NCBI GenBank assembly: GCA_030765055.1
Contig: CM060947.1
Coordinates: 52,389,611-52,453,610, forward strand
DNA from: Mantis religiosa
Lineage: Eukaryota > Arthropoda > Insecta > Mantodea > Mantidae
Length of the DNA stretch: 64,000 bases
Reading direction: 5' to 3'
Part shown: positions 34,985-48,149 of the stretch, in pieces
Position numbering within the stretch: the first letter of the stretch is position 1
Layout: every line of letters begins with the position of its first letter
Position numbers and translations under genes: made by a program
The notes under the pieces: generated by a model
What the model was told of the DNA's origin: nothing
What the model saw: only the letters and a program-made list of their open reading frames with translations
The model's database searches: none

Positions 34985-35480
34985 ACAGCATACTTGTATA
35001 GGTATGTATTATAAGTATTTTTATGGGGATGTTTGTACCAAAAATAGGAAATGAAATGAAAAATGATAATATTTACTGCCAAATTACCAACGTAATAATG
35101 TAATGAAAGGAAACAGAATCAAAACTAAACTGTAAATACAAAATACGTTATGTGTACCCATGTTAGACACATGGTTGAGAAAGCTGTACAAAAACGAAAG
35201 CAAAATAACTGCATTAGAAATGAGGTTTTCTAGGAAAATAAATTATAAAAGAGGATGAGATATTGAAAGGAATACAGGAATAAGGGAGACGTTAAAGCAG
35301 GTGCCATTCATGAGAGAAGTAGACAGAAACCAATGAAGATTATACGCCCATGCCAAAGCATGAATCAAAACAAAAGAACTAAAGTAGAACAAAGAAGAAG
35401 CAGATGCAGAACAGGAATTAAGAGAATAGAAACTATTGAAGAAAGAGAGAAAAAATAGAAGCAGAAATGAAAAGATAAGT
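34985..35480 (+). pseudogene. LINE reverse-transcriptase C-terminal remnant
   Basis: Broken plus-strand frames give I-T-A-L-E-M-R-F-S-R-K-I, D-I-E-R-N-T-G-I-R-E-T-L-K and F-M-R-E-V-D-R-N-Q-(stop)-R-L-Y-A-H-A. These correspond to the region after the polymerase domain in many insect LINEs, where a functional copy has L-R-W-Y-G-H-V. Heavily mutated; boundaries approximate. Confidence 0.6.
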
Positions 35481-35499
35481 CCCTGAAGTAGTGGAGAAT

Positions 35500-36955
35500 T
35501 CTATTGCGGTCTCAACGCCGGGATGGAAGAAGAAGAGCAAGAAACTCGTCTTGAAGAGTTAAGTGCATAGGATCAGAAAAAAAATAATTTTAAATAACAC
35601 AAGCCGAACAGTAGTCTTGTGTAAGAAGTAGCACCTATTCTACGAGGAAAGTTTCTTAGAACACGTTGGGCCGAATAAAGATTTAACTCCCCAAACTGGA
35701 GAGAGAAGTGGACAGGTCAAGAAGCTCCCCTTGCTAGATAAAACCTCCCGTCCTTAACTGGATTCCCAATATAAGGACCCAAAACAACTGCGAGGTGAAA
35801 ATAAAGAACTAGCTGGCGAGCGAGGCTTGAAAACACAATAATGTCACCCTGTCCTCCTGGTAGTCCTTAAGGGACCCGAGGTAACTCCTTCAGCACTCCA
35901 ACTAAAGATTCTGTTAGCTAACTTTAGTGAAATAGGCCTTCAGTGTGTGACATAGTACTAACGTCCGCTGACTGACTATAAATAGTATATTGCATCACAA
36001 TAGTATATTGTGGTAGGTGAACAAGGAAGTTTGAAAATACAAGGTAAAGTCGAGTTTTATCACTTCGGAGTCTCCATAGTCCACTTAATGCATGCCAATA
36101 CAAATACCTACAGACGTGAAGATAAAATTAATCACAGTTGGCTGTTCAAAAGCATTATCAAGGTGACCCGCTCTAACCTCAGAGAAGTTCTGACCCATTA
36201 GTTCCGCCTGGTAGTGTTGATTAAGCTAATAACTGAACGTGACATTACTGTTTGAGCCAAGACAGTTATACAGTGCGTTACTTATTCGTATACCACGTAT
36301 ACCAATGCGTGTTCCATGAAATGTACATTACGCTGAGATTTTACCATTCTATAGCTCCTGTGTTTACATACCCATGAGTGACAGTAAAGTGTGCTGTAAG
36401 GAGTGGTAAGAGTGTTATAATATGGTGTCCAAATGTGTTGAGATAAATAATTTGTTAATAGTCCTCATCCTCACAAGGTTAAAATTCATGAACTGAAGAC
36501 ACTCTGTAAAGTTTCAGTTTTACAAGTTTAGCAATTGTATGAACAGAGGTTTAGAACACCTACTTGTTGCACAACACGTCTTAGAGACATCTTAAGGAGA
36601 TGAGCTAATGTACCGATCTCCTAAATTGGTTTTGCCATTAGAGCATGTCCTTCTTGGATCCTAGGTTTAGCGATCTTTTATTCTCAAGTTTATTTACCAC
36701 ACCTCTGACACTACATTTGGAACTAGAATACCAGGAAATTAGATGCATTTACGTGGTCCTTTGAAGTCAACCATTCGTTGAATGCAGACAGGGCCTTCTT
36801 TAATCAAACAAGTATTGCAAATGTTTATCTAGTTTAACTTGGTGTTAGAGGAATAAGCATTTGAATGAGAGGAGTAGGGAAGGCCATGTATGTTAACACA
36901 TCAGATATTTTAATTCTTGACATTCCAAAAGAACGATTGATCATATAGTGATCAC
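35500..36955. other. Intron, nothing recognised
   Basis: No further motif or repeated block is evident in this stretch. Confidence 0.5.
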
Positions 36956-36957
36956 AT

Positions 36958-37889
36958 CAGCCTGCTTCGTGGAAATGTGGTCTTTTGTGCCTGATATGGA
37001 CTTGCAATATTTTCAGGACATCCCTATAGTATTTTCTAGTTACTGATGTGTGTGGAGGTACAACATGCTGATAAATCATTCCATGAATATCAAAGAATGA
37101 GATGACTATAACTTTTCCAGCAGAAGCAACCACCTTTGCTTTTTGAGGGGATTGGTGATGAAGGAAATTTCCATAATAAGCTATCCTGTTTGCTCTCAGG
37201 ATCAAATTAATGTAGCCAAGTTTCATCAGCAGTGATTACGTTTGAAAGAAACTCCGGATCTACCTCTAATATCAACTTTAACTGCATGCAGTCGTCCCTG
37301 CAAATGTCCTTTTGTTCGGGAATCAACAGTCTTGGAACCCATCGTGCACAAACACGTCTTATGAGTAATGTTTCTGTCACCAACGTGTGTGTCACCCAAT
37401 GAAATGTTCATCCTTTCAGAAAGTGATCTTAAGGTAATTCGTCGATCCTCTCTCACAATGACAGCTGCAGTGTTGATGTTTCCTTCCGTAAGAACAGTAA
37501 CTGGAACACTGGGTCCACCTTCCTTTGAAATTGATTGCCTCATCTCATTAAACATTTTAAACCACCTTCAAGCTGTGCTGTAGGGAAGAACACATTCTGC
37601 ATAGGCCTCCTGCACATTTTATAGGCCTCAACTGAAGATTTGTTGGGACGAAAGCAGAATTTCGAAACCGCATATTGTTCCTCGCGTGTTACCTCCATTA
37701 CAGCGGCAGGCGATACTAAACATATCTGAACTTGCCTGATTCTCGCAGGCGGGAACCAGAAGTACCAGCAATGAAACTACTACGGCGTGTTTGTTTCACA
37801 TTAAGCTAACAGAATATAATAAGATTGAATTTTAGGGTGAAAATTATGACCGTAAAAAATTATGATCATTCTTTATTGAAGAGCTCTCG
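36958..37889 (-). mobile_element. Mariner family-1 copy C, 3'-truncated
   Basis: The right end (GAGCTCTCG after TTCTTTATTGAA) is the 5' terminal repeat. The transposase start is at 37698 reading left. Blocks for F-N-E-M-R-Q-S-I-S-K-E-G-G-P, V-T-V-L-T-E-G-N-I-N-T-A-A and V-I-T-A-D-E-T-W-L-H are present, as in copy B, with frameshifts. Similarity stops at 36958 in the block after V-H-I-R-H-K-R-P-H-F, so the second and third aspartates and the 3' end are missing. Confidence 0.87.
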
Positions 37890-38211
37890 TTAGTTAAGCA
37901 ATGGAAAAAAATTAACGAGTTAAAATATTTGAAGTGGCTCTAAACTGAACTGATGGTGAAAATTGAGCTAGTGTACATTAACGCTAGTGGCAATATAAAC
38001 TAAGTGAAGTCGCAAGCAAAATACGTTCTGATTAACTAAACTGCTGACTAATTAACTAAATCAAGTTATTAAACAACAGCGAGAACTTAGTGGCAGTTGA
38101 TAAACTGAACAAAGTCTCAGTAGTTTTTGAAGAATTAGGGTCATACACATATTTTGAATACAACTTCAGCAGTTAATCCAATCCCCAAAATTACGTTGCA
38201 ACATGTAGTAT

Positions 38212-38478
38212 AGCCCGCCTCAGTAGCGTGGTGGTAGCATGTCTACCTCACTTTCAAGAGGTCCCGAGTTCGATTCTCGGTCAGGGTGAGTTACCTGGAT
38301 AAGGCTCTTTACCGGGGATTTCCCTTATCCTGAAAGACGAATGTCGGGTAACTGTAAGCTCCATGGACCCTGGGCTCATTTGAGCATCATTTCACCTATT
38401 CTATCCATCGTCTGATATGACTTAATGATGGAGGAAGTAAATTACAAAACAAAACAAAACAAAAAACAAAACAAGAAG
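38212..38478 (+). mobile_element. SINE-I copy with target duplication ATGTAGTAT
   Basis: The head AGCCCGCCTCAGTAGCGTGG, perfect B-box region GAGTTCGATTCTCGG and body end in an AAAAC-repeat tail. Flanked by ATGTAGTAT at 38203-38211 and 38479-38487. Confidence 0.92.
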
Positions 38479-38489
38479 TATGTAGTATG

Positions 38490-39780
38490 GTGATTCGTTC
38501 CCAGTGTTCAACACTTCTTCTATAGTCTCCAATAACTCCACTTTTGATGAACGTGCTGCTGGCTGTTATAGTCATGAACTACGAGATCTTTGTCTCAGTT
38601 GATGCTTTGGTGGATATAAAATGAGACCTAAGTTAGGAGATCAGTTTAATGAGACTAACAAGTGCGCGATCCAAAGCGAGCTACCGACTGACGATATAAA
38701 ATTAAGGAGCTTCGAATCTAAGTACTGAAATATTACATATACTAGTTTCTGAAGTCTCAGTAAGTCTATGGTTTGAAATAACTCTTTCAGTAATTTGTAA
38801 TAATGAGAAACGTAAACTGCATGAGCCACTGCAGTACAGTGGGGTCTGACCGAACCCCCTTTACGCGCTATGGGATGCCGATAATCGATAATAATAAAAC
38901 ACATCTTTAAGACAGGAAACATAGATCCCAGGGTTAGAAATACGCTTTGTTTTATCAAAATACTTCCAGTCCACTTCAATATTGCTCCACCAAAGCTTCT
39001 ACAATACTCGTTAGTAAAACTTAATTGCTTATTCGTATCTGAATCACATTGTTCTCTCTGTGACTGTCTGAAACCTAGCAAGGGAAGTATCACCTGTATT
39101 CGCTTAAGAGTTTGATGGCATCTTCTTGATACCGAAATTAAGGGTACAATGAATAGAGAATCGCAGTGGATTTCAAAGTAGCATTGTGTATTTGTTAAAA
39201 CATGTGCAGTGAGTTGAGTCGTTTAACAAAAGAAAGGGCAGAAAGCGGTTTCCTAGTAGGGATTCTAAGTGAATAACGCTTGACTCCGTTTGAAAAGGCA
39301 TTGTTCGGACCCTTAATAAGGGCATGACAGAGACTAATAATCACAATGGACAAAAAAGTCACAAAAGGAATTGTGGTGTGAATAAAGACATGGCTACGAG
39401 AGGTGAAGTCAGACGCAGCTGTAGTGCCTCGGTGAGGACAGACAGAACGGGGCTGGCGGGCCATTAACACAACTCTGGTTCTGTCTTCGGTGAAGGCTGA
39501 CCAGAACAAGAGAGAAAATAAATCTGTCGGTTCATACGTAAATAACAAATTAAGTGTTATCGCGTAATATACATTTGACATACGGTAACTTTGAACAGTA
39601 TTGGTAGAGTCTATTTAGTTAACGCGTGTGCACGTCGGCTGCTGCATTTGACGAACCCTTATAATCGTCTTACAAGACAGACCCTCCTTCCCGCAGTCCG
39701 TTCTGCAAGGTTGCCACATTTCTCGATACGTCATGGGTATCGTACGAGGTTTTGACAAAATAAATTATCTTATGTCCATT
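38490..39780. other. Intron, nothing recognised
   Basis: Two minus-strand open stretches (38641-39093, 150 codons; 39195-39581, 128 codons) have translations without known motifs, repeats or splice context. They could be old repeat coding scraps or chance. Confidence 0.4.
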
Positions 39781-39781
39781 A

Positions 39782-40234
39782 CTACGAAACTTCCTTAGTT
39801 TTGACAAATATATATGCGAAACTACTGCATTCCACAATAACCCTTAACTTATTCGAAGTGCGGTATTTGAAACCCAGTTCCTTTAAGAGGCCGCGCAAAG
39901 TGCAATGCCCGTAAGGAAAATCACAAATTTCTTGCAAATGTGCAACCAATTCGTCTAAGGTAGGCGCTCTCCCTTTTGCACAGAATCTATACATTTCTCG
40001 GCGAATTAAATCGCATGTGAAATTATGTATTTTACTGAAACGTTTCCCTTTGTTTTCACACTTGATCGGCGTCTTTGGTATTCCTTTCGTCACAATATTT
40101 CTTACTGTATTTCTGTGAATACCCAGAATTTATCACTAGGTTCATTGCATGACCCCTTCCCAGGATTATTTTTTCAGCACATATTTATATGTGTTCAAAA
40201 CAAGCGCTTGAATTTTCTTAGGAACAGTTCCCAT
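39782..40234 (-). pseudogene. N-terminal part of a DDE transposase (IS630/Tc1-type)
   Basis: From an ATG at 40234 leftward: M-G-T-V-P-K-K-I-Q-A-L-V-L-N-T-Y, a break, then G-I-H-R-N-T-V-R-N-I-V (helix-turn-helix-like). An intact 103-codon stretch (39782-40093) follows with F-S-K-I-H-N-F-T-C-D-L-I-R-R, A-P-T-L-D-E-L-V-A-H-L, and T-L-R-G-L-L-K-E-L-G-F-K-Y-R. This pattern (Thr-Leu at a winged helix, then L-x-x-x-G-F-x-Y-R/K) is what I associate with DNA-binding domains preceding DDE catalytic domains in invertebrate transposon proteins. No catalytic domain follows, so it is a fragment. Confidence 0.6.
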
Positions 40235-40239
40235 TATAA

Positions 40240-41329
40240 CTTTGTTTTTGTGGCCTTTCCGGTAATATAACTCGGCCCAGTTATTCACACTATTCTCATC
40301 ACTGATTATTTTCACGTTACTTAAATTTACTTACTACTTCATTTGCATTTACCACTGCATTTCCCTCCCACGGTCTCCACATCGTGACACACAACGAATT
40401 TCTGCACGTAATGATACAGATGGAACTTTGGCAACTGTGACTCCACGTGGAGTAAACATGCGGCTGTCACTTCGAGAAAATCAGGGTTGCTATTGGTCCT
40501 CAACGATGGTGTTCCATTTCTGAAGTGTGGCGATAGATTTATGACGGTTATGAGTGGACGGGAGGCTCGGGTTCCTTTGACTCTAAACTGCACATGCGTT
40601 AACTAAACAGACTTTAACCCTTGGTCGGCAACTTCGAGTTTGATGTGATGATAAAAAGACGCAGTCATTAAATCAGTCTGAAACTTGCATTCCAGTGTCA
40701 TTAGAACCATGCTTACCCCCATACATATCCACGCATATTCCTTTGATGGAACTCTTTTCTCTATCCGAGTATAGCCCACACTGCTTCAAAATGTACAACG
40801 TCAGACTAAACTGCATCAAACTAGCGACCAATGCGTGCAGCGAACTATTCCAGTGCATAAGTAATTGATATGAAAAGCAACGTGCATCAATCTCTGATCT
40901 ATGTGAGACCTGCATACCAAACATCTGCTTCGGAGTAGAACCTCAACGCCCCAAAATGAACCTTGAAATGTGCCGCATGCGACCACTTGCAAATAGCTCT
41001 GGACATCCTTCGTGACCTCTGTGCTGGCGCTGCTTACGTATGCCTCTGTGTAGACTGCTGTCCGCAGGGGTAAATAGTTCCTCCATTACAATACTGTGTT
41101 ATACCTATCTATATGTTCCTAAGCATTTTGGAATCATTTTCGTTTAGTTCCAGCTGTACTCCGCACCTGAATTTTGGCATACAGGCCCCTTGTAAGAATT
41201 ATTTTCTCTTCTAATTTTCAAAGCTAGCCTTTGTGCACTTCATGCACCTCGGTTTTTTAAAAACGTATAAATAGCAGAACCAGAGCTAATGGATTTCTTG
41301 TCTTCTCATTTAACTGGAATGTCCAATTA
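40240..41329. other. Intron, nothing recognised
   Basis: Unique-looking sequence between the transposase scrap and the hAT element. No motif or RNA gene could be supported. Confidence 0.5.
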
Positions 41330-41337
41330 CCTTAGCT

Positions 41338-42375
41338 CAGTGTTTCTCAAACTCTTCTGTTTCAAGCACCCCCTTATCATCTAACAAGTTGTTCGCGGGC
41401 CCCCATAGTTTGGCAACTCAATTTATATAAACGAGACGACTTTTAGTTGAATTTTATAATTGGAATTTAAATAATTACTTTATGTGTAATTTCAGATATT
41501 TTCCTGTATATTTAGTTTTAAGCTTAATAATGAATTAAAAATTAAAGTTAAACTAAAGAAAATAAACTTGTGTACGAAATGTACTTTAAAAACAAAATAT
41601 ACTTTTAAAATGCATTTATTAAGATTAATTTTTGTCACTTTGAACTAAATTGTATACAAGTTTGCTCAACTAGATTTTTATTTAACTTTAGCCTTACAGC
41701 AATAAAAATTTGAAACACCACTTTCTTTTTATTACCCAAGGACTAATGACATTACGCACATGTTATAAAATGAATTTATATAAAAAGTTATTCACAATGT
41801 TCTGAAGCCACCATTTCACCATTTCAACAGTTAGTATTGGGTTACTAAAAATGAGTTTACGTGGCAAAACATTTAAACGTTGTTCTTTGGAATGTATTAA
41901 TGTGAACAATGCAACTGCTTTTTTATTGAAGAAGCTCAGTTAAGCTGGGCCTAATATTGGTGACTTTTACTCTTAAGTCCGTAGGCAAGTACATTGTATG
42001 TCTGTTTCTCTTCAATGGCTTGACGTTCGAAAACACTGAAAATTTTTGCTCAGACATATAGGGGGTTGGAAAGGGCACAATATACGTCCTTTGCTATCAA
42101 GTTCAAAAAGCTTCCGTCGCTGCCATTATAATGCTGTACTACACGCTCCCAACTGTTAAGTTGATTGCACCTCTCGCCTGTGTTACATCGTTACAACATA
42201 GATGTATAAAAATGTTAAGTTAAACAAATGTAATTCGGCACCGATCATATAAGTGACTCAGTAAATACAATTCTACGTTTTCTATAGTTTTAATTCAATA
42301 TTGTAACTTGGCGGAACCCGTGACGTCCTCTCGCGGACCCTTGGGGGTCCTCGGACCACACTTCGAGAAACACTG
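41338..42375. mobile_element. hAT-type element, non-autonomous
   Basis: 1038 bp with inverted ends CAGTGTTTCTCAAA (left) and, in reverse complement, CAGTGTTTCTCGAA (right). These are characteristic of hAT elements. The flanks are CCTTAGCT (41330-41337) and CCTTACTG (42376-42383), interpretable as an 8-bp duplication that lost one G on the right. The interior is AT-rich and has no transposase frame. Confidence 0.82.
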
Positions 42376-42507
42376 CCTTACTGGATCCGACTAATCACTA
42401 ATTTCCTTTTTCTCAACATATAACCTTCCTAGCTAGTGATTCCACATTATTTGCTAAAAATGCAGCTAATACTTCTTAAAAATGCATTGATTTATCACAT
42501 ATAGATA

Positions 42508-43520
42508 CGGAAAGATAGAGTCAGACTGAAAAATCCAAAGCCATAGCCGGGATTTGAACCATGGATCTTCTGGTTGCCGTCCAGCTACTCTAACCCTTGA
42601 GCTACTATGACCAAAGTGCCGATATGACATTAAATTCTCCAACTGAGCCCCTTTTTTCCCCTGTAAACCACTGTCCCATAAACACATGAGCCAGCTACCT
42701 TAATGGCGACTTATAACGTGTAACTACTTTAAGGCCCGGGCTTTATAGTTAACCACTATTAGGTCAATTAATTGAAATTAATTGTTCTTTCACACTGGCC
42801 GTGTGTAGGCTAATGGAAAGATAGAGTCAGACTGAAAAATTCAATGCCATATCCGGAATTTGAACCACGGATCTTCTGGTTGCCGTCCAGCCGCTCTATC
42901 CCTTTCGCTACTATGGCCAACGTGCCGATATGACATTAAATGCTCCAACTGACTCGTGTTTTCCCCGGTAAACCACTTAGGAGCTCTCATAAACACATGC
43001 GACAACTACCTTATTGGCGACTTAAACATGTAAGTACTTTAAGGCCCGGACTTTATAGTTAACCACTATTAGGTCAATTAACGGAAATTAATTGTTCTTT
43101 CACACTGGCCGTGTGTAGGCTAATGGAAAAATAAAGTCAGACTGAAAAATTCAATGCCATAGCCGGGATTTGAGCCACGGATCTTCTGGTTGCCGTCCAG
43201 CCGCTCTAACCCTTGAGCTATTATGGCTAACGTGCCGATATGACATTAAATTCTCCAACTGATTCGTGTTTTTCCCGGTAAACCACTTAGGAGTTCTCAT
43301 AAACACATGAGACAACTACCTTAATGACGACTTACAACGTTTAAGTGCTTTACGGCCCGGGCTCTATAGTTAACCACTATTAGGTCAATTAATGTAAATT
43401 AATTGTTCTTTCACACTGGCCGTGTGTAGGCTAAAGTATGGTAAGATAGAGTCAGACTGAAAAATTCAATGCCATAGCCGGGATTTAAACCACAACCAGT
43501 GTGAAAGAAAAATTAATTTC
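42508..43520 (-). repeat. SINE-III tandem concatemer, one 12-bp duplication
   Basis: Three full units and a fourth partial unit with periods of about 306, 310 and 315 bp, all with the tRNA-like part on the minus strand. The block ends on the right with an inverted piece of the unit's own terminus (CCAGTGTGAAAG...AATTAATTTC). CACATATAGATA flanks the entire 1013-bp block (42496-42507 and 43521-43532). Confidence 0.88.
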
Positions 43521-43532
43521 CACATATAGATA

Positions 43533-45820
43533 TATAATATTTTGCAGATATTATTCTTTACAAACTTAACTTACCAAATAATCATTTGGGTATCAAGAAA
43601 CAAAACTGAAAGCATCCTGTGCACTGTTGCTAGTAACTCCGACTTCTACAGCAGGTCCTACACGTATTGTTTATTTACATCGAGCCACCACGTTTGCACA
43701 GTCTTTCAGCGAGTGTTAGTGCCGCAACTACACCTCAAATATGTATTCTGACACTATATCATTGCTGAACGTTTACCCAAGATTTGGACTTTATAAAAAT
43801 TACAACAAGAATTGGCCCCTGTTCGAAGTTTCTCGAAAAAGGAATGATATTTGGGTTTATACAAAAGTAAGTAAGTAAGCTTTACTTTGAGAACTCGGTG
43901 ACATTTCAGGGGCAAAAGGTCAGAGTGCGTGTTAAGAAACAGGAGTTAAAAAGTTAGAAACTGCAAACGAGCTAAAAGCATCCGCAGAACCAGATGCGAT
44001 GTAATTTTCTTCTCCCTATTAAGTAACAGAGGTTGGATTTTTAAAAATGAATTTTCATTAAGCTTCGTGTTTTCGCCAGCTCTTAGAAGAAATGTTTGTC
44101 CTAGAGAATATTTCTTTTAACTTTCTGAGGCATATTCTCAAATATCTCCGACAAAACACTTTTATCATCATAAGACTATCCTTGTATATGTACAATTCAC
44201 TTGTTCCATTAATGGAACGTATATGTGACATCATTTTCAAAAATACTTTCTGTCTATTAGCATGAAAGCTTATTTTTAAACTCATTGATTTACATAATTA
44301 AGGAAATTAATTTTTCGAATTTTGAGAACAAACATTTTATTTTGATTTAATATTATATATGAAGATTTGTTTTATGTGAGATAAGGAGGGAATAATTCTT
44401 GATATCACTTGACTGGTTTCCATAATTTCTTCACCATTGAAAGGGCACGTACCTTCGAGATGAGCAAACGCTATAAAATCTTTCCATTTTTACTTTTTCT
44501 ACCAGGCACATATTAGAAAAGTACTGCACGCTACTCATCCTGGGATGACTTAAAACGTGGAAGCGTTAAATTACCAGAGGTCCGTATAGGATGGTTAAGG
44601 AAAGGCACAAGATTATATGTTTTCAACGATATCTTTATACTCTTAACATTTCAAATATAACAATATACAATTTCTCTTATCTTCAGATCTTTAACAACTT
44701 GTCAATTAATTATCCTTGCCACTGGTTATATATTATTATTATTACTTAAACTGCATTGAAAGTCTTTAGGGTTTCTTTTTTATTTAAAGTACACTAACTT
44801 CACGAAATTTGTCTTAATTGACGCGAGAAACACAGGGAAAAATTTGGAATAGAAATTCAGAAGAGTGAGTGAGTGTGTTGTGTTTTAGGGCCCGTCGACA
44901 ACAAGGTCATTTGGGCCCTTCAGAAGATTTATCCAGAACTTACATAATGAAGCGAAGCCAAACAATGTTGTTCCCAATGTTCTTGCGTACCGAGCGACGA
45001 AGTGCAGATGCGATGTTCAGTGTCCGAGATCCATATCAGAAGTCCTCTTTTGTACCGGAGCCTCTCAGACGAAAAAGTCCAGACCAATCCCCCCGGTGCA
45101 GCGTCAGGCAATTGTCCACAAGCTTTTGGCTCCCTCTACAGGTGAAAGCAGCGCTTCCTAGCGCTCAGCAACGGAACTCGTAAGAGACTAGAAGTAACAT
45201 GACAGCATGGCTGGTAGTCTAACGAGGAGATGACCACCAATATAGCTCAGGAGCTGGGGGGAGTAGTAGTTAGCACGAAGTAGATGACTCTTTAGAAGTG
45301 ATCATGTGCAATGATCAGGTGCAATATAAAAGTAGCATAATTTTCCAAAAATGGTACTTAGGGTTGAATACAGTATCAAGATCTATATGAAAAGAAATTC
45401 CCCCACAGGAAACTACCATTTATATATTAAGTTTTCAAGATTGTGATTTTATAGTAACTGTTTTATTTTTGTTTATACAACATTACAAAATCGTTGAGAT
45501 ATTTTCATGCAAATAAAACCTATACCCTGTATTTTTCTGGAAATAGCTTTTATAGTATTCTATATCCTGAATGACTCTGTCATATCTGGTAAATTATGAA
45601 AGGAACAAAATCTTCGTTTTTCTCATCAAATTCTCTGGTTTTACAACTATCGTGTGACCAGTGATTCTTCTTCCTCTATCCCTTACGTCTTTTGGCGTCG
45701 GTTTGAGGAACATACATTCTGGATCAGACAGAGAACCCAGGATGGGTGATCGGCCAATGCCTGGTATGAGAATGAGAGAACTACATGAGGACGGGATCTA
45801 TAAAAAGAAAACTGATAATG
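43533..45820. other. Intron, nothing recognised
   Basis: A 104-codon open stretch at 44869-45183 is GC-richer than its surroundings but has no motif I recognise. It may be a remnant of an unidentified repeat. Confidence 0.4.
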
Positions 45821-45824
45821 AAGT

Positions 45825-45977
45825 AATTGCTGGACAGATGGTGCGGAAAACCGCAGATCCCGGAGAAAGCCCGCTCCTCGCCCTGTTGTCTACAAATCTC
45901 ACATTCAGTCACATAGAATCGAACCCAGGCCGCCTTGGGGAGGGTCAAGCGGTCTAACCACTCGACCACGGCGACAC
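45825..45977 (-). mobile_element. SINE-II fragment
   Basis: The minus strand reads GTCGCCGTGGTCGAGTGG-TTAGACCGCTTG, then GGGTTCGATTCTATGTG. This is the tRNA-like head and start of the body of the SINE-II family; the 3' part is missing or decayed. Confidence 0.75.
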
Positions 45978-46203
45978 AAAATCTTACTAAATAAAATAAA
46001 TCGTTTTAAAGCACTCAATGTACACCTCTTCTTGCTTTCGTATGTTTTGTAGTGTTAGCCATTTATGAATTATTGATTATTATTTGCTAGAATTTTCTTA
46101 TAACTATGTTTTTCTCAGTTAAGAAGTGGTTACTCTTTTTTATTTTTATTATTTCAAAGCCGACACATAGCTCTTGAAAGTTTGAGTATCACTTAAAGTT
46201 ACT

Positions 46204-46335
46204 TTTTTTTTTTTTGTAATTTACGTCCTCCATTTACGTCCTCGGACGATGAATTAAATCGGTGAAAGGATGCTCAATGTGTCCGTGGTCCATGGAGCTT
46301 AGAGTTACCCGACATTCGTCTTTCACAATAAGGTT
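46204..46335 (-). mobile_element. SINE-I 3' fragment
   Basis: A T tract (46204-46216) followed by the complement of the SINE-I body. The end block TTTACGTCCTC is duplicated in tandem. The tRNA-like head is absent. Confidence 0.8.
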
Positions 46336-46462
46336 AGTTTATATAAGAATGAATAAAGAAAAAGTAATGGGAATGCAACAAATGCTGTTTTTCGTATTCA
46401 GTAATCGTAGGAAGTTTATCTGAGATTGTTTCTTGTCTGATGTTTGTTCTATTTACGTCTAA

Positions 46463-46600
46463 AAGGCCAGCCCTCGTAGCCATGGTAGTTAGAAAGTATG
46501 TCTCTAGCGTTCCACCGCGTAGAGGGTCGCGGGTTCGAGTCCCGCCCTGGGCATGGGTGTTTATGTGTATAGTGTATGTGTGTGAAACTGCAGAAAGCAG
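46463..46600 (+). mobile_element. Further tRNA-derived short repeat
   Basis: Contains an excellent T-arm (GCGGG TTCGAGT CCCGC, 46527-46543) preceded by a tRNA-like body (GTAGCCATGGTAGTTAGAAAG) and closed by GGGC pairing with GCCC. It is followed by AT-rich tail-like sequence. A single copy here, so assignment as a SINE rather than a tRNA pseudogene is tentative. Confidence 0.55.
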
Positions 46601-47304
46601 ATAGGTAATTAAACGAAAAAATTAAAAAACGGTTAAATAAGGAAAAGAAAAATATATATCTATATACATAGATATATATTTTAATTGTTCTATATCAAAT
46701 AAAAAAATTAAAAAAAAATAAAAAGATAATTAATAAGAAACGTGTTATGGTTTCCGAAACCATGGCCAACATCAGCACCGAAGTGAAATGTTAGAGGTAA
46801 CATCTGCATAACGTCCAATGCGATTGGCCAGAAAACCACAGAATAAATTTTTGGGAGATATTTGAACAGCAGTTTTATTATTTTATAATGCCTAATGGAA
46901 TCGATGGCAGACGCTTGGTATTAAATTCCTATAACCACGCAAACCGACCAACATTCCATTTGAAGTACCCTTGTTTGTAGTTTGCACAGATTTCACTCTC
47001 TGCTATTGACAGTTTATTATTTCCGTATTTCGAGCAAAAATGGGACCCAGAATATGGTGAGAGGTTTAAATTAGTGGTTTGATTATCAATATCGGCGGTT
47101 TTGATTGCTGAACATCAACTATTTAAACCCTGTGACTTGTAACGCCTTGTTGAATGTCCTTAGTTTCTTGGTCGTACTTCATCTCTGTGATTCAGGAGAT
47201 TCATATTTGAGATGGTAAGGCTGGGTATTAGCATAATCTAACAAAACAACGTCATTGCGATTTCACGTGTTTCATCTTTTTTTATTTGTTCCATTTGTCC
47301 CCGC

Positions 47305-47490
47305 CTTTAACTGCAATAGTCATATCGGCGACCGTTCTCCTGTGGAATATATCGAAGGTGTTAACTCGTATTCGTTGGGTTTTAATCATTAGATGACGCA
47401 CATATTCGCACTTTCATTCATACTTCCAGACTCTGGGGAAGATGAGGAATTATATGGGTTGGAGAAAAATCCCCACTCCCACTGCCAAGT
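47305..47490 (-). mobile_element. SINE-IV copy, partial
   Basis: Matches the body of the copy at 5985-6235 (common TCATATCGGCG, GGTGTTAACTCGTATTCG and TCTGGG blocks) but lacks the tRNA-like head. Confidence 0.7.
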
Positions 47491-47759
47491 GTTTCATCTT
47501 TACTCTTCAACAAGTAGGTCATCTAATGATCTTGCTCAAAAGTTGATAACTTCTGTCTTCCCAGATCCAGAAAGGGGTAATCCTATGGTAAAGGTAAAGG
47601 GATAAAATATGTAACTGAGCACTTATTAATTACATTGAACTCATCCCTAGGTAAAACTATTGTATTACATCAAAAATTTTGGCACAGAGTTTTCATATGG
47701 AATACATATTTAGAGCTGTGCTGCTGGTGTACGAAATTATTTCTAGAAAAAGATTCTTG

Positions 47760-48148
<389 letters not shown>

Positions 48149-48149
48149 C

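Noticed and set aside
38641..39581. Two minus-strand open frames of 150 and 128 codons
   Set aside because: No recognisable motif and no supporting splice or repeat structure; kept only as a note in the interval entry.
42508..43520. CRISPR-like array or ordinary satellite
   Set aside because: Units are 300 bp, contiguous without spacers, and flanked by a target duplication; this is an inserted retroposon concatemer.
44869..45183. 104-codon GC-richer open frame
   Set aside because: Arg/Ser-rich translation without recognisable domain; could not be tied to any element family or to the dpr gene.
46463..46545. Genuine tRNA gene
   Set aside because: The T-arm is perfect but the acceptor and D-arm pair poorly and an AT-rich SINE-like tail follows.
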